From Bacteroidales bacterium UBA5382 (lineage in GTDB: Bacteria; Bacteroidota; Bacteroidia; Bacteroidales; Dysgonomonadaceae), in NCBI GenBank assembly GCA_002409745.1, contig DHOU01000015.1, positions 1-5,142 of the forward strand: a stretch of DNA of 5,142 nucleotides, written 5' to 3'. The position numbers and the translations under genes are program-made. Below the pieces are notes generated by a model. The model did no database searches. It was not told the DNA's origin and worked only from the letters and a program-made list of their open reading frames with translations. Within the stretch, counting starts at the first letter, position 1. The number at the start of each line of letters is the position of its first letter. This document shows, piece by piece, positions 1 through 5,142 of this stretch.

Positions 1-337
1 GGGGGAATTTATAGAAGAAAGTTATATATTTTTTTTGAAACGTGTCGGATTCTGTCTTAAAAAAGCAGCATTTTAACACTATTCTCAAGCAGATTGATTT
101 TAAGCTGATTTTCGGATTCTTTTTTAGAAAAAACCTTTCATGCGGACGCTTTTCCGACGCCTGTTAATCGCTTGATTTCTTCCGAATGAATTGGCCGGAT
201 TACCTGACATCGAGTCAAAGGCTATCATCCGGGGAACCGAATCGCTATAAAACATGTTTTATAGCAGTGTTCTTTAATTATGTTTTTAAATATTATAAAA
301 AACCAGAGAATCTCGTCCGCTTTATTGTAAGATTGAT
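1..337. other. Non-coding region upstream of the DUF6261-like gene
   Basis: I see no credible coding region on either strand and no RNA gene that I recognise. The stretch is AT-rich and contains a perfect 22-bp palindrome at 244-265 (listed separately). Weaker structure includes a 9-base direct repeat TCGGATTCT at 45-53 and 112-120, and a 6-bp inverted repeat CCGGAT/ATCCGG at 195-200 and 227-232. A CGGA/TCCG mini-hairpin lies at 143-156. These weak items could arise by chance. The gene to the left of the window is not visible, so part of this stretch may be the 3' flank of another unit. Confidence 0.6.
244..265. repeat. Perfect 22-bp palindrome, candidate operator
   Basis: The half-site GCTATAAAACA is followed directly by its exact reverse complement TGTTTTATAGC, with no spacer. 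The symmetry breaks at the next bases (C243 and A266). A perfect 11-bp dyad without a loop is too tight for an RNA hairpin terminator but is the classic form of a site for a homodimeric DNA-binding protein. It lies about 73 bases upstream of the -7 promoter element and about 146 bases upstream of the ATG at 412. Which regulator might bind it is unknown; the site may also belong to a gene left of the window. Confidence 0.6.
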
Positions 338-345
338 TATATTTG
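338..345 (+). promoter_or_regulatory. Bacteroidetes-type -7 promoter element
   Basis: TATATTTG matches the Bacteroidetes primary sigma -7 consensus TAnnTTTG exactly. No TTTG is seen at the expected -33 position, so the call rests on one element. Transcription would start around 349-353, giving a leader of about 60 bases before the ATG at 412. It is the only full match to this consensus I found upstream of this gene. Confidence 0.5.
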
Positions 346-352
346 CAGCGTC

Positions 353-372
353 TTCCTGTTAGTGAACAGGAA
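353..372 (+). promoter_or_regulatory. 5'-leader hairpin of the DUF6261-like gene
   Basis: The arms TTCCTGTT (353-360) and AACAGGAA (365-372) are perfectly complementary over 8 bp around the 4-base loop AGTG. The hairpin falls at or just after the start point predicted from the -7 element, so the mRNA would begin with a stem-loop. Known roles of such 5' structures are protection from RNA decay or control of translation. It could equally be a DNA operator just downstream of the promoter. There is no U-tract after it, so it is not a terminator. Confidence 0.5.
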
Positions 373-411
373 TAAATTGATATTTATCGGATAGTAAAAT
401 GTAAAGATATT

Positions 412-1065
412 ATGAAAAAGTTAGTATCTGTCGATCTTTCCCGGTTGGGAAATGACGAATTAACTCAGTTAATAAAAGAACATTTGACCGATATCAAAAA
501 TCCCTCAAATGCTGTTACCCTTACCGAAGGGACTCCTTTATACGATTTTGTAAACGTGTTGGGAGAGGATGTGACTGCTTTTGAAAAGCAGACTAAGAAT
601 GTACAGAAGAGCGAGCAAACCGATCCTCTTCTTGCGGCTGATAAAGAACGTGAAGTCGCCTTGCGCTTTTTCGGCCGTAATCTAAAAGTGGCGGAATTGG
701 AGGATGATCCTAAAAAAATAGAGGCTCATCGATTACTCGACTTATTGTGGAAAACGCATAAGAAAATATTGAGCGCCAATGACAAATCGCAGACAACCGG
801 AATCGATAATTTCCTTTTGGATGCTTCCGGCGCGACTTATACTCCAAGTATTACTTTTTTGGGATACGACAGGGTTATTGAACGCATTAACAAAGCCAAT
901 AACTCGTACAAAAGCATTCTGGCTCTTCGCAATGCCGAGGAGGCTGAACAATTCACAAAAGTATTTTCTTTGCTGAATACGACGCGCAAAAAATTTGCGG
1001 AGTTAATTGCCGCCCATAAGACCGAGGATAAAAAAGAAAAGAAAGAGTCGGAAGCGAAAAAATAA
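412..1065 (+). CDS. DUF6261-like hypothetical protein
   Basis: This is a 217-residue soluble protein without signal peptide or membrane segment. The overall pattern resembles the DUF6261 family of Bacteroidetes: an N-terminal SRLGNDEL-type opening, a central D-K-E-R-E-x-A-x-R-F-F segment near 77-87, an EAHRLLDLLWK helix near 104-114, and a conserved-looking helical C-terminal part. The family has no assigned function that I know of. The protein appears largely alpha-helical. Its last 15 or so residues (from about 203) are a charged Lys/Glu tail (EDKKEKKESEAKK), probably disordered. The ATG at 412 is the natural start: it follows an A-rich leader with no Shine-Dalgarno sequence, as is usual in this phylum, and an exact -7 element lies about 70 bases upstream. 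The gene appears monocistronic, converging on the beta-barrel gene. The family assignment is from memory of sequence pattern; the ORF itself is secure. Confidence 0.75.
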   Translation: MKKLVSVDLSRLGNDELTQLIKEHLTDIKNPSNAVTLTEGTPLYDFVNVLGEDVTAFEKQTKNVQKSEQTDPLLAADKEREVALRFFGRNLKVAELEDDPKKIEAHRLLDLLWKTHKKILSANDKSQTTGIDNFLLDASGATYTPSITFLGYDRVIERINKANNSYKSILALRNAEEAEQFTKVFSLLNTTRKKFAELIAAHKTEDKKEKKESEAKK

Positions 1066-1074
1066 GGAAAGTCA

Positions 1075-1146
1075 TTAAGAAACTGTTTTAAGGGTGAAGA
1101 AGACTTTAATGGCCGTCTTTCGTAAGAAATTTAAACAGTTTCTAAG
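1075..1146. repeat. MITE-like inverted-repeat element or large hairpin
   Basis: The arms AGAAACTGTTT (1078-1088) and AAACAGTTTCT (1133-1143) are exact reverse complements over 11 bp. The match continues imperfectly on both sides: TTA before and TAA after, offset by one extra A on the left, and AA/TT inside. A small inner stem AAGAC/GTCTT (1100-1104, 1115-1119) lies within. The unit begins about 10 bases after the stop codon of the DUF6261-like gene. There is no U-tract after the right arm, so it is a poor terminator. Short length, terminal inverted repeats and TA dinucleotides at both outer edges suggest a miniature transposable element or dispersed intergenic repeat, but no second copy lies in this window. 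A structured 3' UTR is the alternative. Confidence 0.45.
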
Positions 1147-1293
1147 CGTGTAATAGAACCGATTCAATGTCCCTTGTAAGTTTTTGATGAAAAGAGAATG
1201 CTTTTTTTTATTTATTTTTATTGAATGAAAAAGTGGATTATTACCTTGTGCGGTTGGTATACGCGGGACAAGAGGGGACTGCACAGGTTATTA
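1147..1293. other. AT-rich non-coding spacer
   Basis: No coding or RNA gene is supported here. The stretch has T- and A-runs around 1200-1230 and an imperfect inverted repeat ACCTTGTGC (1243-1251) with GCACAGGT (1281-1288), one base bulged. It separates the inverted-repeat element from the terminator and is probably 3' untranslated sequence. Confidence 0.5.
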
Positions 1294-1326
1294 AAAAAAC
1301 ACCGCTTGGGATGAGCGGTGTTTTTT
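1294..1326. terminator. Bidirectional rho-independent terminator
   Basis: The arms AAAAAACACCGCT (1294-1306) and AGCGGTGTTTTTT (1314-1326) form a perfect 13-bp stem with a 7-base loop, TGGGATG. The GC-rich core is flanked by an A-run on the left and a T-run on the right, so it can terminate transcription in both directions. It lies between two converging genes, 26 bases beyond the stop codon of the minus-strand beta-barrel gene and 228 bases beyond the stop of the plus-strand gene. Confidence 0.93.
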
Positions 1327-1352
1327 GTATTTCTGTTTTATTTATCGATGGG

Positions 1353-1979
1353 TTAAAACAAATAGCCTACCGATAGATACGCACTTTGGTTCTTAACATT
1401 TCCATTATCCGATTTGGAGACATTTACCAATCCGGCATCCCATCCGAGGTCCAATAAAATGCGGCCGAATTCGGCGCCTACGCCAAGTCCTAGCCCTGCA
1501 TCGAATGGTTTTAATAGGCCATTATCACCAAATACATTTTCCGACTCATCTTGGATAGATGCATTTCCTGCCTCAACTTTCCATTTTGTCTTTCCCGCAA
1601 TGCCGTAAGCGACATACGGACCGGCATGGAATACGATGCGTGTTCCGGGAGTTACATCTACTTTATACGCAAAATGTACCGGTAATTGCAGATACATGGG
1701 TGTTGCACTTATCCTGCCGGAGAGTCCCGCCAGCGAATTTTTATATTCCGCTCCTTTGGTGGTAAAGAAGAGCCCCGATTGGAGCGACATGTTCGGTGCA
1801 AATTCGTAATCGCCCGCTAAGCCGATATGAAATCCCACTTTGGCATTTTTATCACTCAATTCATCGCCGTAAAAGTTCGATAAATTCACACCTCCTTTTA
1901 TTCCTAAATTAACTTGTGCACTTAGTGCGCTTACCATGGCAAGCATTACAATCACAATGGATAGTTTCAATTTTTTCAT
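1353..1979 (-). CDS. Outer-membrane beta-barrel protein (PorT-like family)
   Basis: This 208-residue protein is a small porin-like barrel of the outer membrane beta-barrel type common in Bacteroidetes (OMP_b-brl_2/PorT-like). Residues 1-21 are a signal peptide: positive KKLK start, hydrophobic core, and a likely cut after LSA before Gln22. The mature part opens with LGIKGGVNLSNF, a hallmark of the family. It continues with alternating hydrophobic strands (GFHIGLAGDYEF, LQLPVHFAYKV, LGLGVGAEF) and ends in YLSVGYLF, an aromatic C-terminus typical of BAM-assembled barrels. An in-frame ATG at 2133-2135 exists, but it would put 52 non-signal residues before the signal peptide, so the ATG at 1977-1979 is chosen. 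Upstream on the coding strand is the A-rich TTAAAAAATTGATT, with no Shine-Dalgarno. The exact role (structural, adhesion or transport) cannot be told. The gene follows the M16 gene by 148 bases and ends at a strong terminator. Confidence 0.9.
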   Translation of the reverse strand: MKKLKLSIVIVMLAMVSALSAQVNLGIKGGVNLSNFYGDELSDKNAKVGFHIGLAGDYEFAPNMSLQSGLFFTTKGAEYKNSLAGLSGRISATPMYLQLPVHFAYKVDVTPGTRIVFHAGPYVAYGIAGKTKWKVEAGNASIQDESENVFGDNGLLKPFDAGLGLGVGAEFGRILLDLGWDAGLVNVSKSDNGNVKNQSAYLSVGYLF

Positions 1980-2037
1980 AATCAATTTTTTAATGTTCGT
2001 TTGTTCAAAAATTCCCGTAAGGGTAATTAATAAACAA

Positions 2038-2055
2038 GATTTTGTTGATTTTGTT
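2038..2055. repeat. Tandem 9-bp repeat in the beta-barrel gene leader
   Basis: GATTTTGTT occurs twice in direct succession (2038-2046 and 2047-2055) in the 148-base gap between the M16 stop and the beta-barrel start. Two copies of a 9-mer may be a slippage duplication. They lie 59 to 76 bases upstream of the beta-barrel start codon, where promoter or leader elements would be expected. Confidence 0.5.
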
Positions 2056-2127
2056 CGTTGTGTAATCCGAAAGATGGTTGCGAAATCATCGTTTTGATCG
2101 GGTATACAGGGGACTATTTTGTGGCGA

Positions 2128-3360
2128 TTAATCATATTTTAGGAGAAATAATCTCGACGGATCCAATATTTCTTGCGCAACCTCCTGTATTTGTTCAGCC
2201 GTCAGAGCTTCTATTTGTTCGAAAACCTCTTCCAACGACACGATGGTGTTGAAATGCAAAAAGTTTTTCGCCATGGTCAGTGTCTGGTTTTCATTACTCT
2301 CGGCGGCGATCCCCAACTGTCCCTTCCACTGCTTTTTCGCCACGGATAATTGCAAAGACGTGAACGGAGTATTGCGGAACTTTGTCAATTCGGTTCTTAC
2401 CAGCCGCAGGCACTTATCGGTATATTTGGGATCGCAGGCAAAATATACGCAGAATAATCCGGTGTCGCTGTAAAACGTCACGTTCGACTCCACGTTATAC
2501 ACCAACCCGTTTTTTTCCCTTAACGATCGGTTCAGCCGGCTGTTCAGGGTGCCCCCTCCCAATACATTATTCAATAAGTAAAGCGGATAGCGCTCCGGCT
2601 GGTTCATGGCGTATGCCCGGCTGCCGATCATGACGTGCGACTGCGAGGTGTTTTTCTGCAGAACAATGGTCCCGCTCGCTGCCGGTGTGGGAGGCGTTCT
2701 CGTTTTTGCCTTTTCCTGCGAAAGAGGATTGTCCTGAAAGTAATTTCCCACATACCGGAGGACTTTGTGAAAAGGCGTTTTGCCGGAAGAGAAAAAGACC
2801 ATTCGCGAAGGGTGATATTGTCGTTCCACAAAGCGTTCGATACGCGCGTGGTCGAAGGTACCCAGCGATTCGGGCGTGCCGAGTATATAATGTCCGATAT
2901 CGTGCCCTGCAAAGAGCATATTCTCGAAGTCGTCGTAAATGAGTTCGGAAGGAAAATCGAGATAAGAGTTGATTTCATCGAGAACCACCTCCCGCTCGCG
3001 GTCTATCTGCATGGCGGGAAACTCCGAGTGGAATACGATGTCGCTGAGCAGTTCCGCTGCGCGCGAAAAATATTCCTCCAGGAACGTGGCGTAAAAAAAC
3101 GTTTCCTCTTTCGTCGTATACGCGTTCATTTCGCCTCCGACGTTTTCCATCCGGTTGGCGATATGGTGGGCTCTGCGCCGTTTCGTCCCTTTAAACAACA
3201 TATGTTCCACGAAATGGGCCATCCCGAACTCGTCGGCATACTCGTCGCGCGTGCCGGTATTGACGGCTATTCCGCAATAAGAAATCTCCGAAGGCGTTTG
3301 ATGATGGATGATACGTAAGCCGTTAGGCAGTGTGTGAGTAAAATAAGAAGGGTCTGTCAT
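2128..3360 (-). CDS. M16 family zinc metallopeptidase (pitrilysin/MPP-like)
   Basis: This 410-residue protein is a processing-peptidase-type M16 enzyme (M16B size class). The inverted zinc motif HFVEH lies at 49-53: His49 and His53 bind zinc and Glu52 is the catalytic base. The third zinc ligand fits Glu129 in VVLDEIN, 76 residues after His53, the usual spacing. The C-terminal half-domain carries SLREKNGLVYNV, with the conserved Arg281 and Tyr288 that complete the active site in this family. The enzyme should therefore be active as a single chain or dimer, degrading peptides in a closed chamber. No signal peptide is evident, so it is probably cytoplasmic. The ATG at 3358-3360 overlaps the TGA of the alkD-like gene by 4 bases (ATGA), which fixes the start. 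The frame stays open further upstream, but that part is only the antisense-like shadow of the neighbouring gene. It is the third gene of the operon. Confidence 0.93.
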   Translation of the reverse strand: MTDPSYFTHTLPNGLRIIHHQTPSEISYCGIAVNTGTRDEYADEFGMAHFVEHMLFKGTKRRRAHHIANRMENVGGEMNAYTTKEETFFYATFLEEYFSRAAELLSDIVFHSEFPAMQIDREREVVLDEINSYLDFPSELIYDDFENMLFAGHDIGHYILGTPESLGTFDHARIERFVERQYHPSRMVFFSSGKTPFHKVLRYVGNYFQDNPLSQEKAKTRTPPTPAASGTIVLQKNTSQSHVMIGSRAYAMNQPERYPLYLLNNVLGGGTLNSRLNRSLREKNGLVYNVESNVTFYSDTGLFCVYFACDPKYTDKCLRLVRTELTKFRNTPFTSLQLSVAKKQWKGQLGIAAESNENQTLTMAKNFLHFNTIVSLEEVFEQIEALTAEQIQEVAQEILDPSRLFLLKYD

Positions 3361-4055
3361 TTTTTTAAGTAATACGCTCTTTGTTGCGGCGATAAGCGTT
3401 CTATCGCATACCGTAGCATCGTGCGGGGCATGTTGGTGTAATGAATGTCTAAGAACCCGGTGAGGGCCTTTTCGTCTCTTTTGCCTATTTCGCGGAGCAT
3501 CCAACCGCACGCCTTGTGGATGAGGTCGTGAGGGTGGGAGAGATAGGACTCCGATAGTTGCAGCGTGTCGGCGAAGTCGTTGCGACGGATGAAGGCCATG
3601 GTCGAAACGATGGCGATGCGTTGCTCCCATAGCGATGGACTGCGCGACCACGTGTATAGCGGCTGCCGGTCTTTATCGGCGAGCCACTCCCCGACGATGG
3701 CATAGCAGGATAAATCCACTAGATCCCAATTGTTTATGTAGAATGTACGGGCGCGATAAAAATCGAAAAGAATGCGCCGTGCTTCTTCATCGGCCTTTTT
3801 GAATTGTTCTACGAGGATGAGCAACGCACACATCCGACATTCGTGATAAGGGTTTGCCAACAAGATTTCGATTTCGGAGAGTGATAGTTTTGGGTGTCCT
3901 TTCGCGACTACTCTTACCTCGGGCACGGTGATGCCCAAAAAGCGGTCGCCTTCGCCGTATCCTCCCGGGGTCGTTTTGAAAAATGTTAGGGAATGGGCTG
4001 CTTTGGCCGGATTGCCCAATTCCTGTAATTGCTGAAAAATGATATCGGCGGTCAT
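3357..4055 (-). CDS. AlkD-like DNA alkylation repair glycosylase
   Basis: This 232-residue protein matches the HEAT-repeat DNA glycosylase AlkD in length (Bacillus cereus AlkD has 237) and helical pattern. AlkD excises N3- and N7-alkylated purines from DNA without flipping the base out. The key residues are present with near-identical spacing: Trp110 and Asp114 in NNWDLVD (AlkD Trp109/Asp113), Arg146 in WEQRIAIVS (AlkD Arg148), and Trp185 in KACGWMLREIGK (AlkD Trp187). An active glycosylase starting base excision repair is therefore likely. The ATG at 4053-4055 overlaps the TGA of the dehydrogenase gene by 4 bases, and its own TGA overlaps the M16 start in the same way, so it is the middle gene of a coupled operon. 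No Ada-type or SOS-box control is visible. The family call is strong; the substrate range is known only from relatives. Confidence 0.93.
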   Translation of the reverse strand: MTADIIFQQLQELGNPAKAAHSLTFFKTTPGGYGEGDRFLGITVPEVRVVAKGHPKLSLSEIEILLANPYHECRMCALLILVEQFKKADEEARRILFDFYRARTFYINNWDLVDLSCYAIVGEWLADKDRQPLYTWSRSPSLWEQRIAIVSTMAFIRRNDFADTLQLSESYLSHPHDLIHKACGWMLREIGKRDEKALTGFLDIHYTNMPRTMLRYAIERLSPQQRAYYLKK

Positions 4056-5032
4056 TTGTTTACTCTTGATACGGGAAAAGTTTTTTCGTAAAAGCCGACG
4101 ATGTTCCGCGCCATCTCTATCGACATGCCGATACGGTATTCACGTGTTTTGGTCGCTGCATGGGGGGCGAGGACGACGTTATCCAGTGTCAGCAATTCCG
4201 GCAGGATATTCGGCTCGTCTTCGAATACATCGAGTGCGGCGGCCGCTATTTTTTCCTTTCCCAGCGCGCGGGCTAACGCTTTTTCATCAACCATATTACC
4301 GCGTGCGGTGTTGATGAACACGGCGGAAGGTTTCATTTTGGACAATTCCTCTTCCCCTATTAAATGGAATGTTTCCGGTGTCGACGGAGCGTTGAGCGAG
4401 ATATAGTCCGCCGTACGCAATAGCTCATCCAACGAGACATAGCGGGCATCGTATTTTTTTTCAATGGTTTCGTCCAGCCTGTTCCGGTTATGATAAATAA
4501 TGTGCATCCCCGAAGCCACTGCGCGGCGTGCCAACGCTTGACCGATACGTCCCATGCCGATAATTCCCAGTGTCTTGCCGAATACCGCTAATCCCCCTTC
4601 GGCATAAATCCCCCAACTAACGCCGTCGTCCGTGCGGAGCTTCCGGTCGTAATAGCCGATGCGGCGTCCCGCGGCAAGCAGCAGGGCGAAAGCAAATTCG
4701 GCGGTCGGTTCGCGGGTGGAGTTGGGGATGTTGGTGACGGCTATTCCCTTTTGAGTCGCATACTCCACATCTATATTATTATAACCGACGCCGTAATTCG
4801 AGATCAATTCCAATTTTGTTCCCCGGTCGATAATGTCTTGGCCGGTGTAGAAGCTGAAATTCGGAACAAGCACCTCGTAGTCGCCAATCATTTCCAGCAC
4901 TTCTTCTTTCCGCAAATAAGAGCGTTCGGGAAGGGTGATGTCGTACTTGCCTTCCAGGTCTTTCAGCCCTTCGGGAAGCAAGCGGTATGCGATTAATACT
5001 TTTTTCATCTGTTTACTGTTTTGCTTTGCCAT
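4052..5032 (-). CDS. GhrB-like D-isomer-specific 2-hydroxyacid dehydrogenase
   Basis: This 326-residue enzyme reduces 2-oxoacids to D-2-hydroxyacids, or the reverse, with a nicotinamide cofactor. The Rossmann motif GMGRIG is at 159-164. The catalytic triad is Arg244 (NTARGNMVDE), Glu273 (DVFEDEP) and His291 (LAPHAATKT). The Arg-to-Glu spacing of 29 equals that of E. coli SerA. By pattern it is closest to E. coli GhrB and other glyoxylate/hydroxypyruvate reductases (YHNRNR, KYDARYVSLDELL). After the second Rossmann strand the sequence is HNRNR instead of an acidic residue, which suggests NADP(H) preference. The true substrate cannot be fixed. Two starts are possible: 5032, or Met9 at 5008, from which the protein would begin MKKVLIAYRL like most relatives. 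Neither has a Shine-Dalgarno site, so the choice is open. It is the first gene of the operon, downstream of a tRNA gene, and overlaps the alkD-like gene by ATGA. Confidence 0.92.
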   Translation of the reverse strand: MAKQNSKQMKKVLIAYRLLPEGLKDLEGKYDITLPERSYLRKEEVLEMIGDYEVLVPNFSFYTGQDIIDRGTKLELISNYGVGYNNIDVEYATQKGIAVTNIPNSTREPTAEFAFALLLAAGRRIGYYDRKLRTDDGVSWGIYAEGGLAVFGKTLGIIGMGRIGQALARRAVASGMHIIYHNRNRLDETIEKKYDARYVSLDELLRTADYISLNAPSTPETFHLIGEEELSKMKPSAVFINTARGNMVDEKALARALGKEKIAAAALDVFEDEPNILPELLTLDNVVLAPHAATKTREYRIGMSIEMARNIVGFYEKTFPVSRVNK

Positions 5033-5076
5033 TTCGTACTATAACGGACGCGCACAAAAAAATGTTCCTTAAAAAC

Positions 5077-5105
5077 AAAAAAAGCAAGTTTCTCAACTCG
5101 CTTTT
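5077..5105 (-). terminator. Rho-independent terminator after the tRNA gene
   Basis: On the minus strand the arms AAAAGCGAGTT (5105 down to 5095) and AACTTGCTTTT (5090 down to 5080) pair over 11 bp with one G-U. The loop is 4 bases (GAGA) and a run of seven T follows (5083-5077). It starts only 3 bases after the tRNA end and should separate the tRNA unit from the dehydrogenase operon. Some read-through could still feed that operon. Confidence 0.85.
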
Positions 5106-5108
5106 CCG

Positions 5109-5142
5109 CTCTTCAGGTTGGACTCGAACCAACGACCCTCTG
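5109..5142 (-). tRNA. Partial tRNA (3' half), possibly tRNA-Asn
   Basis: The minus strand shows the end of a tRNA. It has CAGA of the anticodon-stem 3' side, a GGGTC variable loop, a T-arm GTTGG-TTCGAGT-CCAAC with a 7-base loop, a 7-base acceptor strand CTGAAGA, and discriminator G at 5109. CCA is not encoded, as is common in Bacteroidetes. The anticodon lies beyond the right edge, so identity is inferred. A G discriminator, a short variable loop and an anticodon stem ending in CAGA fit tRNA-Asn best, but other isotypes are possible. Confidence 0.85.

Noticed and set aside
120..133. T6-AG-A6 hairpin as a terminator
   Set aside because: The stem is only A-T pairs with a 2-base loop and no GC core. 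This is a homopolymer coincidence.
1075..1284. Minus-strand open frame of 69 codons
   Set aside because: It is built mostly from the inverted-repeat element and AT-rich spacer, has no clear promoter, and its sequence (KKKH, FFTLK) looks like translated repeat. It could be a spurious ORF of the repeat.
1980..2135. Upstream in-frame extension of the beta-barrel gene to an ATG at 2135
   Set aside because: It would place 52 residues of non-secretory sequence before an obvious signal peptide starting MKKLKLS at 1979.
2635..3318. Plus-strand open frame of 227 codons
   Set aside because: It is fully antisense to the M16 gene, is Arg-rich with low-complexity composition, and resembles no family. 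It is an open-frame shadow of the GC-rich coding sequence.
3361..3651. Upstream in-frame extension of the M16 peptidase
   Set aside because: The extra residues are Arg/His-rich, unlike M16 proteins, and lie wholly inside the alkD-like gene in another frame. The ATG at 3360 gives a normal-length protein and an ATGA overlap.
5055..5079. Promoter for the dehydrogenase operon (TTTTTTTG at 5055-5062 with a TTTG at 5076-5079, minus strand)
   Set aside because: The -7 candidate lacks the A of TAnnTTTG, and the spacing to the TTTG is about 13 bases instead of about 19. T-runs here belong to the tRNA terminator. The real promoter is not identified.
5033..5142. tRNA 3' end as an integration site for a mobile element
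   Set aside because: No integrase, no repeated copy of the tRNA end and no mobile genes are present in the window. The neighbours are ordinary housekeeping-type genes.
1..5142. CRISPR array, toxin-antitoxin or defence system
   Set aside because: No regularly spaced repeats and no recognisable defence or toxin genes were seen on either strand.

Overview
The window looks like a chromosomal segment from the phylum Bacteroidetes, probably order Bacteroidales. Four things point there. One outer-membrane beta-barrel protein is of the PorT-like type and another protein resembles the Bacteroidetes-restricted DUF6261 group. Start codons lack Shine-Dalgarno sequences and have A-rich leaders. There is a TAnnTTTG-type -7 promoter element. 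The tRNA gene has no encoded CCA. The species cannot be named from the sequence.

Layout from left to right. Positions 1-411 are non-coding, with a perfect 22-bp palindrome (244-265), a -7 promoter element (338-345) and a perfect 8-bp hairpin at the predicted mRNA 5' end (353-372). A plus-strand gene (412-1065) encodes a cytoplasmic protein resembling DUF6261. Positions 1066-1352 are non-coding and contain a MITE-like inverted-repeat element (1075-1146) and a strong bidirectional terminator (1294-1326). All remaining genes are on the minus strand: a small outer-membrane beta-barrel protein (1353-1979), an M16 zinc peptidase (2128-3360), an AlkD-type DNA glycosylase (3357-4055) and a GhrB-like 2-hydroxyacid dehydrogenase (4052-5032). 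The 3' end of a tRNA gene and its terminator occupy 5077-5142.

The dehydrogenase, alkD-like and M16 genes are transcribed in that order and are joined by two identical 4-base ATGA stop/start overlaps. They almost certainly form one translationally coupled operon. All three proteins keep their expected catalytic residues. The pairing of a carbonyl/hydroxyacid reductase with an alkyl-base glycosylase could reflect metabolite-damage defence, but that is inference. The beta-barrel gene lies 148 bases downstream and may have its own promoter or be reached by read-through.

I do not see a clear novel system. The best leads are the palindrome and leader hairpin upstream of the DUF6261-like gene, the inverted-repeat element just after it, and the coupled three-gene operon.
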